A stretch of DNA of 64,000 nt from Scilla litardierei (Eukaryota > Streptophyta > Magnoliopsida > Asparagales > Asparagaceae). Below, piece by piece: positions 1 to 10,274 of this stretch (position 1 is the stretch's first letter; every line of letters begins with the position of its first letter). Where the stretch lies: NCBI GenBank assembly GCA_030789695.1, contig CM061140.1:85932422-85996421 (forward strand). The letters run 5' to 3'. Both the position numbers and the translations under genes were made by a program. Under the pieces are notes generated by a model. That model had not been told where the DNA came from. It saw nothing but the letters and a program-made list of their open reading frames with translations, and did no database searches.

Positions 1-1170
1 AGAGTATCATCAAAGTGCAATGTAAAGCGTGGAAAAGATTGACGATGACTCCCCGAGAATGTGGTGCTAGGCCCTGATGGTGACGCCATGATCTTCTGCT
101 CGCGTTTAGCGACGAGCCCCTCAGGTGCTGACATGTCCTGACATGTTTCCGTATAATGTGAATTTAGGTCCTTTGGAGGGTATGCCATGTCAGTAGTATC
201 TGAATCTAAAAATATGGGGAATGTAATATGAGATTCAGAAATTGGTTCTAAAAGATCTCCCTGAGTGGGAGCAGGAAGCTCTGGTGGATGCGATGCCTCT
301 GGTGGAGTGAGGGTGAGCGATGGATGTAGTGGTATAGGCAAGGGAGCATGAGGCTCAACAGAATGAGTCATGATGTTCACGGCTCCATGCTCTCCCTCTT
401 CATCGATATAGACATCCTCCATGGGCTCCTCGATGCCGTATGTCTCAAAAATTGTACATGCATGGGGAAGGGAACTCATATTAAAATTTTTCAAATTGTA
501 AACCATAAGAGTTACCTTCCGCAGTGCAAGTCGTCGATGATGTATGAGACAAGACTGCTTCACCCCCAAAAGTAGAAGTGATCGGCGAAAATGGAATTGG
601 TGAATCCACATGGCCCTGCGTTATCATGGAATCCTCCATCAATAACTCAAGGATAGATTTCCGAGGTGGAGATGAGGGTGATGGTGTTGTCGGGCCTTGA
701 TTTACAAAGGAATTCACCACTAACAACTCAAAATCAGGTGCATGTGGTGGAAGTGGAAGTGGTGGAGTCATCTGGCCTTGGTTAAAAATATTGTCTTCTA
801 ATAACAATTCAAGGTCAGACATCGGTGGGGGAAGTGGTGATGGAAGTGGAGGTGATATCCAGCGCATCTGAGTTGCAATGGAGTTTTACAAGAATAATTC
901 AAGGCTGGATTTTGGTGGAGGATGGGGTGTGAAATTTTGGGGGTAAGGATGGGAGGATTCTTGATGTAGGTCATGGGTATATGAGTGTGGGGTGTAGGGT
1001 TGGGCAATGAATTGACAATGGATGGCCGTGTGTCCCTGCATCCCACAAGCTTCGCAAACCGCCACGACCTACAGATAATTCTCATATCCCCCCATCTGAG
1101 CACAGTATGGCATATACGCATCAAAATTTCCGATGTACGATCCATCGGGCATCCACATAATTCACCTGAA
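1..1170 (-). pseudogene. gag remnant of element A (Athila-like), zinc knuckle followed by a proline-rich tail
   Basis: Gag is the structural protein that packages element RNA. On the minus strand an open stretch from about 1162 holds a CCHC zinc knuckle at 1056-1015 (C-x2-C-x4-H-x4-C, CEACGMQGHTAIHC). A TAG interrupts the frame six codons before it. Downstream, 867-481 reads as proline-rich sequence with near-tandem repeats of about 28 residues around an LELL core. That frame stops at 481-483, and a neighbouring frame, open from about 500 to the window edge, continues in proline-rich, acidic sequence, so one frameshift separates them. No protease is reached before the edge. Similarity to Athila-type gag is judged by eye from the tRNA-Asp site and LTR, not by a database search. 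Non-functional as it stands. Confidence 0.65.
600..905 (-). repeat. Four tandem repeats of about 81-84 bp within gag of element A
   Basis: Four adjacent blocks each encode a short hydrophobic-acidic core (DLELLLEDN, DFELLVVNS, SILELLMED and a fourth, frame-disrupted copy) followed by NQG/TQG and a proline run. The period is close to 28 codons. The repeats lie after the zinc knuckle. Confidence 0.7.
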
Positions 1171-1330
1171 AGCAAAAATTTTGGCTACGACAAGCGCGTC
1201 AGTTGTACAAAGAATAGCACAAATTTATAATGGTGGTAAGGAAAGGATCTGTTTATTGTATTTATTTATTATTATTTTTTTTCTTGCGTAGTCTAATGAA
1301 CCCAATCTAAGCTAATATCAAACCGAACGT

Positions 1331-1349
1331 CTCCCCGGCAACGGCGCCA
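1331..1349 (-). other. Primer-binding site of element A, complementary to tRNA-Asp
   Basis: Minus strand TGGCGCCGTTGCCGGGGAG, six bases inside the LTR end. This is the usual plant tRNA-Asp primer site of Athila-type elements and fixes the element as minus-strand with its internal region to the left. Confidence 0.9.
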
Positions 1350-1854
1350 AAAACTTGACCGGCGCCCCGTTTACGGTATGGGCACGGTGTCGTTTTACCG
1401 CAAGTGCACGGTTAGTGTAGGGTGCGGGTTTATCGAACTCAGGGAGGTGGATGGCTTGAATGGCTACTAGCCTCGCCTAGGTTGTGTGCTAGCTATGCGG
1501 ATAATGTGGGTGGAAGTGTAGAAATAAAAGAAAGAAATGAAAAAGACTCGAAATGAATTCCCGCTAACACGGGCTAGAGCATTCATGACACTAGGCATTT
1601 GACTTGACCCAGGGTGATACATTGCCCCAAAAGGTGGTACTTAGCGTCCATGGCCCAATATTCCGGTCGGTGCCAAGCACGCTAGGCCTACCCGGTTCCG
1701 GACGGTGGGCATTCCCATGTCCATTAACACCTTCCGCAACCGGGAGCATTAAGGCCACAATGATAACTCCCAACACTTCGTCCAAGCCGTTCCCACGCGC
1801 GACGACTCGATGTCAACGCTAATGGTAACTCCCAACACTTCGGCCAGCCTCGTG

Positions 1855-1862
1855 TATTTATA
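1855..1862 (-). promoter_or_regulatory. TATA box of LTR A
   Basis: Minus-strand TATAAATA just downstream of the CCGATCGG array. The same arrangement is seen in LTR B, fragment H and inside element B. Confidence 0.7.
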
Positions 1863-1914
1863 GCCCCACTTCGAAACCCTAATGGTTCGGGTCCAAACCC
1901 GCAGAAAATCCGCC

Positions 1915-2345
1915 ACCCGATCGGTTGATGAGTCAACCGATCGGGTGAGAGCTTCGAAAATCTTCAACCGGGCGCTGATGCGAGCGGGTGGCTCAGTCGG
2001 TTCGCCAAATGAGGAATTACAGCTACAGGTGAACCGATCAGGTGATAAGTCACCCGATCGGTTGGAATTACACTCCATTTGGTCGAGAGCTCTGTCGGAT
2101 TCAAACGGTCCATGAACCGGTCAGTTGAGCTGTCCGGGTCATCTCTTAGAAAATTCCGTTACAGGTGAACCGATCGGGTGATAAGTCAACCGATCGATTG
2201 GAATTCAGCCCAAATGACAGAGAGCTCCGTCGGTTCACCCGATCGCTGAACCGATCGGGTGAGCTGCTATTCTTCTTCAGCTGTCACCCGGGTAGGATAC
2301 GCGTGCACCAACCGATCGGGTGACTGGTCCACCCGATCGATTGAG
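1915..2345 (-). repeat. CCGATCGG palindrome array in U3 of LTR A
   Basis: Roughly ten copies of a 13-14 bp motif related to ACCGATCGGGTGA, in both orientations, often as close inverted pairs separated by a few bases. Confined to U3, upstream of the TATA box. Confidence 0.8.
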
Positions 2346-2590
2346 GGATGAGGAATATCAATCTTCATCGCTTTGACCCTCTGGATCGCGCGTGACTCCT
2401 CCCGTTGCACTGGGGACTCACTATATCATCGTTTTATGTCCCAAATGCTAGAAATTCCTGCAAAATACCAAAAACACGGAAAAGTGAAAGAAAACGAGAA
2501 AACACGAGAAAACGAATACAAGACGACGATAAATAATGGAAAAACACGGGAGAAAACGTGCGCAAATATATGAAAAATAAACACACGTCA

Positions 2591-2606
2591 CTAGTCTAGA
2601 GGTTAC
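2591..2606 (-). other. 5' splice donor and start of the gag-pol intron of element C
   Basis: Minus-strand GCAG|GTAACCTCTAG. Same position and phase as the complete introns in I (54769-54883) and J (46169-46285). Only 16 bases remain before element A. Confidence 0.65.
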
Positions 2607-3707
2607 CTGCAATCACATCATCCTCAACTTCAGCCTCAACGGATGTCATAGTGAACGCCCGGCGCTTCGGCTGGTTGGCCTACTGAAAGGCTCATTCCTA
2701 TGGTATCAAAGGCAATCCTCGCTGTCCAGGTGTAGGCACTATCTGCTGAGCAGGTCCATGTGCTCCAGCAGGTACAGGTCGAGTGCCGCAGGGGTAGTCC
2801 TTTACAGTATAGGCAGCCGATCCACAGACCAAGCACTGATTCAGCATCCTCCTGTAGTCTTTCTTCACACGGTCAAGCTTGCCACAGAAATGGCAAGTCA
2901 GGTGAGCTCGATTAAGGACAGGTGCAGCTGGCCTCTTGAACTGGGCAGTCTGAACTGGACGAACACCAAGGCTGGGTGCACTCCTCTACATCTCCATCGA
3001 TCGCTTGCCCGCTTGACGTGCCTTCCTCTGATTCATGATCTGTTCATGCTTCCTCGCAGCTACCAGGACTTGCTTATGAGTGGTAAAAGTACTCACAGAC
3101 AACGAGGCATGTATGTCCAAATCCAAGCCTTGCTGAAAGCAGTGTGCACAGTCCTTCACGTCTGCCACCAGAGTAGGGGCAAAGTGACTCAGCATAGCAA
3201 ACTCGGCAGCGTACTCATCGACGGTCATGGTGCCCTGCTCCATGTTGATGAAGCACTGCTGCATCTCCCTCTTCGCGGCCTTCAGGAAGTATTGGGCGTC
3301 AACCCTCTGAAGAAAAGTAGCCAACGAAATCAGCTTGGTCAACTTGGTCTCCTCAGCATCACACCAGTGTCGGGCATTATCTGTCAACTGCTTCTTGGCG
3401 AGCTCCACCCAATCATTCGGATTGACTCGGTGAGACCCAAGTCATCCACAGTACTACGGAGCCATTCCTCAGCCGCTAGTGGGCCCTCTCGTCCGGAGAA
3501 GCTCTTCGGACGCATCTCTCGAAACTGCCTGGCTCTAGACTCATGGTGGGGATGTGATGGTTCAGCTGGTGCAGCCTGACGTCCCTGCTGGATCAAATGG
3601 TGCTGAACCTCCAGCATCTCTCTCATAACTCCAAGCATTTGGCGGATGTCGTCCTCTCTGCCTCCAGCAGCTCCGGGTCCATGTCGGTTGTTACGTCTCC
3701 CAACCAT
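2607..3707 (-). pseudogene. gag of element C (Tekay-type), frameshifted
   Basis: Starts at ATG 3707 (MVGRRNNRHGPG), matching the start of gag in elements I and J. Gag core motifs are visible (RQFREMRPKSFSGREGPLAAEEW, broken by a frameshift near 3400; then AKKQLTDNARHW; then FLKAAKREMQQ). A stop follows SMEM at 2986, and the zinc-knuckle region beyond reads CHFCGKLDRVKKDY, so the expected His and last Cys are Asp and Tyr. The reading ends at an ATTGCAG|GTAACC donor (2607/2606) with an in-frame stop two codons later, homologous to the introns in I and J. Encodes the structural protein; inactive. Confidence 0.8.
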
Positions 3708-3808
3708 TCTGAGACAAGAAAACCCAAATTAATCTTGTGTACACGATTACTCTAGATGTTTAGCCAATAAAAGCGTTCTTACTGTTCTGAATTTTCACAG
3801 ATGCAGGG

Positions 3809-3824
3809 CCTGCATGGGCCACCA
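3809..3824 (-). other. Primer-binding site of element C (tRNA-Ile-like)
   Basis: Minus strand TGGTGGCCCATGCAGG, eight bases inside the LTR. Same site in elements D, E, I and J. It matches the complement of the plant tRNA-Ile(AAU) 3' end (acceptor ATGGGCC-A-CCA), as recalled, with one mismatch in the T-arm part. Confidence 0.65.
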
Positions 3825-3832
3825 CTAAAACC

Positions 3833-6600
3833 TGTAATGTCCCGCTTCCCAAAAGACACCGGAAGCGGAAACGTTACGAGGTCCGCATGAACTGGAGCGG
3901 TGAAGCTCGAGTTCAATGAGCATCCGTGATAATAACAACAAGGCAGGTCCTTGCATGCATTTCAAAACAATAAGAAACATTCATAAAATTTAACGCCACA
4001 TCCAAAAAAAATGTCCATACACGAAATAAAACGCAAAGGCCACAGAAAAGTACACTAAGCAAGGTGCTAAAAGTAAAACTAAAGAAAAGAGGCAACGAGG
4101 AAGGTCTCTAGTCCTCCGCAAGGAGAGATTCGGCGTCAACGGCGAACTCCTGGCTCTCTACGTCCGACGTCTCAAAAGGGTCCTCCTGGTAGTCCGGCTC
4201 CGGATTTGACATACATCCAAAAACATGAATGTATGTCCGCAAGGGTCTGCAAGTGAAGGTCAGAAACCCAAGGCAAGGTGTACAAAATAATATTGAATTA
4301 TGAAGCATTAATAGTTTTATACGAGATGTCAGCAACAAGTTTTTAAGTATGGCAGTTCTAAATGAAGTAAATTAAGTATTCTAACATGACAATTCTAAGC
4401 AGTTTAAGAAGTAAAGTAATGAGCATGGCATTTCTTTTGATTTATTAACATGGCAATTTAACTGAGACAACACTAGTAAATACAAGTTCCTTGTCAGTGT
4501 TTTCTATCTCTCATAGGCTTTACGCCTTTAAGTCGTGATGAGTGGATCGTTCTCCTCACGAGGGTTCTACCGTGATTGACGCTACCCCATCGCATGTGGG
4601 TGGTGATCTTGAAGAGAGGATCCCTTCATAGTCTTAGTGGCCGCTCAACCCTAACCCCACCTCAGATTTGTGCTGGAACACAAGCCAGCCTAGTCGACTC
4701 ACACGGTATCATGAAGTCACGATTTCGCCTTTGAGGCGCACAATTTCCCGATGTCTCTCATTAGTTAAACATGCCAAAAAATAATCAACCAATATACGCA
4801 CCAATTTAATAACATCAATATTTCTTTTGTACAATGTTTACAATAGTTAACAAGAATATTGAACAATATGTATGATAATTAAAAGAAACGTTGAACAGGT
4901 TGATTTATTGAACATGCTACAGATATTGATTTTCTTTGCCAATGTTTAAAACTAAAGCATATCAATTTATATGTCGATGGGTCACATTTTAAGTCTAGAA
5001 CCACAAGGTATTATTTTCATGCGTCATTTCACGTGTAGATTTCGAGTTATACAGCTTTAAATGAAAGTGACTATAAGAGCATCCAACTTCAAAAATTCAC
5101 AATAATTTGTACACTTGCTTGATTTCAGCGTTCTTGGTGTCGTTGGGTTCGTCTCGATGATTACTACGCTACGGTGAGATTGGTTAGTTGGTTTGATTAA
5201 ACATACATTTAGTTCAGGTCCTTTTCAATCATAACAAACGTTAAAATAATTCCTACTACGTCTAATTATCTGATTTTATTAAGTTTTCTACATTACGGTG
5301 TGGGTTAAAGATTAGCGATAGATTTACTAACTGTTTACACAGCAAAAGGGGCAGCAACGACGCGGTGAGGGGTAGTGACAGATCTGAACGGCTTCTAAGG
5401 CGTCTATGGACTTAGTACTCACCACGGAGGCGAGGGAATCTGCAAGCGGGATAAGGGGCGGCAGATCTGGCCGAGGAGGGTTGCAGCGCTTGGAGAAGAG
5501 GGCAGCGGTGGGTCTTAGTGTCCGAAGGAGGGTCTGGCAGCCTAGTGTAGGGCGTGGGAGATACCGGTGGCCTGGGGGAGGTGGCAGGCCGTGAGGGGAG
5601 GCTGGATGTAGGCTCAAGGGGGCGCGAGTTGGGTTTTTTGCAGGCAAATAAGATGCCCAGGGAGCTCTTCGGGTTGCGCACACAGAGGGGGATAGCCTGG
5701 GCACGGCTGAGCATGGACGAGGGCTGGGCAGCTCGGCCTGAGGGAAGGGACCGGATGGCAGGAAGCTGGGCGGTGGCCTGGGCGTGGGTGAGGGCTGGCC
5801 GCGAGCTTGAAAGGGAGGTAGTGGCTGTGAGTTGGTTGGCATGGAGAAGTGCGACTGTCGCTTAGAGAGCTGAAGGCCGAAGGTGATTTCAGGTTAAGGG
5901 GGGTGGTTGAGAGTAGGGGAGAAGAGAGCTTACGCTAGGGTTTATTGTAGAGGGGGCTAGGTTCCTCACGTGGGGGCTTAGCTTGGGGTTTACTTTACAG
6001 GCTGAGGTTCACTCACGCGAAGCCTTGGAGAAAATTGTAGGGTTTAGTTTATAATATTGGCAGGGGTTAGGTTTCTAGCTAGTATGTGAGCCTGGGGTCC
6101 TAGGGTTTATTTTGGTTCTCTTTGTAGAGTGGAGGTGGGGCCTAGGATGCGTGAGTGCAAAGGGGGGAGGCGGCAGAGTATGGGAAAAGCTAAGGTTTAT
6201 AAAAAATAGGAAAGGTTTAGCTTAACTTGGAAATGTTTTGAAATGGGGAAACATGGAAGTTAAAATCTATTTAATTGTAATTAAGGGGGATTTCATTGTT
6301 AATTAGGAGGAATAAAAGTCTCCCTAGCAAATAAGGAAATGATTTGGAAATTTGAATTCAAAAATTTGAAATGAATATTTTAAAGAATTTATTTAATTAG
6401 TAGAAAAAATAATTATTAGGTGAAAAGTATCATAGTAGGTTTAAAAATAATTCGGGCTAATACGTAATAAGGTTCGTAGCTGTTACGGGTACAAGTATAA
6501 TATGCCTAGTACTAACAGGTAATACAAATACGCAACAGATACGAATAAACGTACGACAAGAGAGAATACAAAAGAAGTGTATTAAAAACTGGCCGTTACT
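3833..6600 (-). repeat. 5' LTR of element C (about 2.77 kb)
   Basis: Plus-strand start TGTAATGTCCCGC at 3833; outer end near 6600 (minus AGTAACGGCC, first base altered from TG). Contains a GC-rich segment (about 5330-5870), a TATA-like stretch at 6196-6203, and the two exons of the LTR gene described separately. The 5330-5870 open frames have no conserved counterpart and I do not call them genes. Confidence 0.75.
4108..5190 (-). pseudogene. LTR-encoded spliced acidic gene, copy in LTR C
   Basis: Unrecognised gene. An open penultimate exon ends near 5119 at CAA|GCAAGTG, and a final exon runs 4205-4108, beginning PEPDYQED, strongly acidic and ending LLAED-stop. Splicing would be phase 1, and the intron (4206-5118) is 913 bp. 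Both exon-intron borders have G changed to A (CAA for CAG at the donor, CAA for CAG at the acceptor), so this copy is probably dead. The acceptor coincides with an inverted repeat, GACATACAT/ATGTATGTC (4208-4216, 4229-4237). Neighbour and sense are the same as gag of C. Compare the copies in D, E, I and J. Confidence 0.5.
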
Positions 6601-7972
6601 TAGGGCAGCCTTACATGACCAATGTCGAAGCTCTCCCCTCGCTGCTGCATCAAATAGTGAAATTCCAGACCCCATATGTGGTTGAACGAGTGCGAGGAAG
6701 CAAAAGGCTCTCGCGGAATTGCTCCATCGGCTCCACCAAACATAAGCAGTCCGAGCAAGACTTGTCAGTCAAACTCCTCGATGGTTGGGAGGACTCGAAA
6801 CATCAGCAACCCACCCCAGTGGAGGGCATAAAGGAGGTGCTGCTGATGGAGGAGGTGGACAAGACTGTATTGATCGGCACAAAGCTGACTACGAAGCTGA
6901 GGGTGGAGCTGATCGACCTCCTCAGTGTGAGTGAAGACATCTTCACATGGTCACCCTCTGACATGCCTGGAGTTGATAAGGAGATGATCGCCCATGAGCT
7001 ACATGTCAACCATGAAGCCTGCCCGATCCGAAAAAAGAAGCAGAGTGTTGGGGTAGAGGAAGCGTGGGTAGCGGGCGAAGAGGTGGAGCGGTTCCTCGAG
7101 GCTAAATTCATCAGAAAGGTGAGCTATCCTGACTGGTTCGCCTATGTGGTGATGGTGAAGAAGCACAACAGCAAATGGCGAATGTGCATGGACTTCACCG
7201 ACCTCAACAAAGTCTGCCCAAAGGATAGCTTTTCGCAGCCAAGGATCGACCATCTGGTGGATAATGCCTCAGGTTATGAACTCCTAACTTTTATGGATGC
7301 CTTTCAGGCTCCAACCAGATACAGATGGTGACCCATGATAAGGAGAAGACGGTGTTCATCATGGACCGTTGGACATTTTGCTACACCAAAATGCCGTTCA
7401 GACTCAAGAATACTGGAGCGACCTACCAACAGATGATCCACAAAAACATCCATCACCAGATCGGTAGAAATCTGGAGGTCTACATCGACGATATGTTGGT
7501 GAAATCAGAGAAGGCTGGAGATCATCTCGTCGACCTGGAGGAGACCTTCCAAAAGGTGCGGGGCTACAACCTGTGGCTCAACCCTGCCAAATGCATATTC
7601 AGCGTCGAGTCGGGGAAATTCCCTGGTTTCATGATCACCAAGCGAGGAAATGATGCCAACCCCGACAAGATCACCGCCATCACCAACATGACCGAGCCAA
7701 TGATGATCCAAGACCTGCATAGGCTGAATGGACGATTTGCCATGCTTGGAAGATTCCTGGAAAAGTCTGCGAAGAGATCACTACCATTCTTCAATATTCT
7801 TCGGAAGGCACTCGCAGAGAGGAAGGGCATAAGAAAGGTGGTGGAGTGGGATGACTCCTGTACAAGATCTTTCGACGAGTTGAAGGCCTACCTGCAGAGC
7901 CCGATGCTGCTTGCAAAGCCCAAGAAGGAGAGTAGCTCGACCTCTACCTCACCACAACTGAGGAAGCTGTAA
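6601..7972 (+). pseudogene. pol of element F: protease/RT linker and reverse transcriptase, frameshifted
   Basis: Reverse transcriptase copies element RNA into DNA. The frame opens at 6601 with linker sequence ending in KFQTP. RT motifs follow: SKWRMCMDFTDLNKVCPKDSF, then LLTFMDAF, where the GYNQI motif is lost and the frame breaks (6601-7331 to 7325-7972). The second frame has TKMPFRLKNTGATYQQ, the catalytic VYIDDMLVKS (YIDD at 7481-7492) and the connection region NPAKCIF. A stop at 7970-7972 ends it. Lineage is judged Tat-like from the CPKDSFSQPRIDHLVD-type sequence. Inactive through at least one frameshift. Confidence 0.85.
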
Positions 7973-8847
7973 GCTCGGTCCTAATAAATTAGGACGGGGG
8001 CATCTAGAGGCTGGTGTATTATGCCAGTCGGGTGCTCCGAGATGCGGAGACCCACTATGTGCCTAGTTCTGACCTCAAAGTAGCTCCAACCCTACATCTA
8101 GGAGCTTACCATTGTCATCTACACTAATTCGCAGATGGAAAAGAACTTGAGGAGGCTGGAGAGGTCAGGTCGAATGTTGAATTGGAGTGTCGAGCTCAGC
8201 GAGTCGACATTATCTACAATCCAAGGGCAAAAATCAAGGGGCAAGCACTTGCGAACTTCGTGGTAGAGTGCACCATGGGAGAGAATGGCGAGGCCCCACC
8301 CAATGGTCGCCTGGGTGCGGCACCCCAGCAACTTGCCGTCGAAAGTCCTCCCTCTACTTCCACCCAGTCTGATAGTGAGCAGTAGGTCGTCCACATCGAT
8401 GGATCGGTCATAGTATCGGGGAGTGGAGCTGGCATTGTAATTGAGACTCCGAAGGGGAGCCTATTGGAGTACGTCCTTTGCTTCAATTTCTTGGCGACCA
8501 ATAATGTGGCAGAGTATGAGGCCGTCCTCAATAGCCTAACGCTCTGTCGGGTGCTTGGAGCGACGAATGTGCTGTCGATCAGCAATTCAAGGATAGTCGT
8601 CCAGCAAATTGAAGGAAGCTTTGAGGCAAGAGAGGAGCTGATGAAGCGATACCTGAAATGCGCCCGCATCGAACTCCTCAAATTCAGGAGAGCAGCGGGC
8701 CAACATCTGCCGAGGTCGAACAATCTCCACGTCGATGCCCTCTCAAAGCTGGCCTCATCTTCTCCGGTAGAAATCGAAAAAGCCAACTACATCGAGAACT
8801 TATTGATGCCCAGCATTGAGGAGAGCAAATGGATGTGCGTTGACTAA
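7973..8847 (+). pseudogene. pol of element F: degenerate RNase H followed by archaeal-type RNase H
   Basis: From 7973 a broken RNase H is recognisable (VYYASRVL-like and ALANFVVECT segments) with several stops. It is followed by a second RNase H domain at 8391-8847: IDGSVIVSGSGAG, LATNNVAEYEAVLNSL (acidic catalytic Glu in AEYEA), ISNSRIVVQQIEGSFEAR (the usual SDS is SNS) and NNLHVDALSKLAS. A TAG at 8383-8385 separates the two. Possession of both domains is the known signature of the Tat lineage. RNase H removes the RNA strand during reverse transcription. Confidence 0.8.
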
Positions 8848-8859
8848 GAGCCATCGTGG

Positions 8860-10102
8860 ATGGACCCGATCATCGCCTACCTGAAGACCGGAGCCCTATC
8901 AGAGGATAGGCTGGAGGCATGGAAAACCGAGAGACTGGCTTTAGCATTCATGATCTTCGACGATGTACTCTACCGAAAGTGTGGCACGAAGAATGACGTA
9001 TTGCCCTATTTAAGGTGCATTGGGCCAAGAAGAGCTGGGGAGGTCATCCGCGAGATACATGAAGGATTCTGCGGGAATCATCATGGTGGCCACACCCTGG
9101 CACATAAGGCAGTCCGACATGGCTACTATTGGCTGACTATGCTTAAGGATGCGATCAACTTCATCAGGCGGTGCGAGGAGTGCCAAAAATTATTCAAGCA
9201 TACAAAGGCTCCTCCCGCCGACCTGATTCCAATTCTCAGCCATGTTCCATATTCCAAGTGGGGCCTCGACATCCTCGGACCATTTCCAATGGCAATCGAA
9301 GGAAGGAAGTTCCTAGTTGTCGCTGTCGATTCTTCACCAAGTGGATAGAAGCGAAGCTCCTAGCGTGCATTACCTCAAAAGACAAGAAGAACTTCACCTG
9401 GAAGTCTGTCATATGCTTCTTCGGGATACCCTGCTCCATAGTGACGGACAATGAGATGCAATTCGACTCCATGGACTTCAAAGAATACTGCTCAGACTGG
9501 GGCATCAACCTCCACTTCGCCTCTATAGCACACCGCAGTGCAATGGCATGGCAGAGGCTACGAACAAGTGCATCCTCGAACCCCTGAAGAAGAAGGCCGG
9601 CAATGCTCCTGGATCTTGGCCTGACGAGCTACTCGGCATCCGTTGGTCTAACAGCACCACCTACAAAGCTTCAACTGGAAAGAGCCCCTTCATGCTAGCT
9701 TATGTAGCGGAGGCCGTCGTACCGGTGGAGGTCGGCAAACATTCTCTCCGCCTCCAATACTTCGATGAACAATCGAATGACGAAGGCCTCGACTTTAACA
9801 TCGAACTCCTCGATGAGGTAAGGGATCGTGCGCTAACATGTCTTATCAAGCACAGCCAAAGGATGGCAAGGTATTACAATTCTCGACTGAAGAAGCGAAG
9901 CTTCAGAGTCGGCAACCTCGTCCTCTGGGACGCCACCTTCAAACCCGAGGTCGACCGTCGCAGAAAGCTCTCCGTCAAATGGGAGGGCCCATACAAATTA
10001 GCAGACGTCATAGGAACCGCAACCTACATTTTGGCGAACATGGAGGGTGAAGAACTAACTCATCCATGGAACGCCCAACACATACTCAAGTACTATCAAT
10101 AA
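8860..10102 (+). pseudogene. pol of element F: integrase, frameshifted
   Basis: Integrase inserts the cDNA. The zinc-binding HHCC region reads HGGHTLAHKAVRHGYYW...CEECQ (about 9085-9185). The catalytic core is split over three frames: GLDILGPFP (first Asp) to 9348, then SIVTDNEMQF (second Asp) in 9171-9587, then MAEATNKCILEPLKKK (Glu) in 9548-10102. The C-terminal part has the GxxVLW motif (VGNLVLWDATFKPE) and ends ILKYYQ-stop, the usual Tat-type end. At least two frameshifts; inactive. Confidence 0.85.
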
Positions 10103-10274
10103 AATTTGTAATTTTATATTTGTACATACAATGTATTGTTTGAATAAAAGTTTCAAAGCCCCTCCTAGAAAGAAAGCGCCTCCATAAAGGTTGCATTAAT
10201 TATCCGAAGCAGGCTAATTCACTACAAGTAAACTCTTGTATTTTTGTTTGTACTTGTGATTTATGCGAACTAAA
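10103..10274 (+). other. Start of the 3' untranslated region of element F
   Basis: AT-richer non-coding sequence between the integrase stop and the array, with AATAAA-like sequence near 10142-10148 (TGAATAAAAG). No gene seen. Confidence 0.5.

Larger units (their letters stand above)
1..2590 (-). mobile_element. Element A: Athila-like Ty3/gypsy element, 5' LTR plus part of gag, cut by the left window edge
   Basis: Read on the minus strand: a 5' LTR (2590 to 1356), a primer-binding site matching the 3' end of tRNA-Asp, then a decayed gag with a zinc knuckle running off the left edge. The LTR outer end (minus TGACGTGTG) abuts the gag-pol intron of element C, so A inserted into C. Its LTR is homologous to the LTR of element B and to fragment H. 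Protease, polymerase and 3' LTR would lie to the left of the window. Confidence 0.85.
1356..2590 (-). repeat. 5' LTR of element A (about 1235 bp)
   Basis: On the plus strand it runs from TG at 1356 to CA at 2590. On the minus strand it starts TGACGTGTG, has U3 with a palindromic CCGATCGG-type array (about 2345-1915), a TATA box TATAAATA (1862-1855), and ends next to the primer-binding site. Homologous to LTR B (55352-56925) and fragment H (31211-32590), which share the start, array and TATA box. Confidence 0.85.
2591..6600 (-). mobile_element. Element C: Tekay/Del-type Ty3/gypsy element, 5' LTR and gag only
   Basis: Minus strand: 5' LTR (6600 to 3833), tRNA-Ile-like primer site (3824-3809), gag (3707 to 2607), then the first bases of the gag-pol intron, where element A is inserted. 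The rest of C would lie left of A, outside the window. C itself interrupts the pol gene of element F, whose frame begins immediately right of 6600. Confidence 0.85.
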
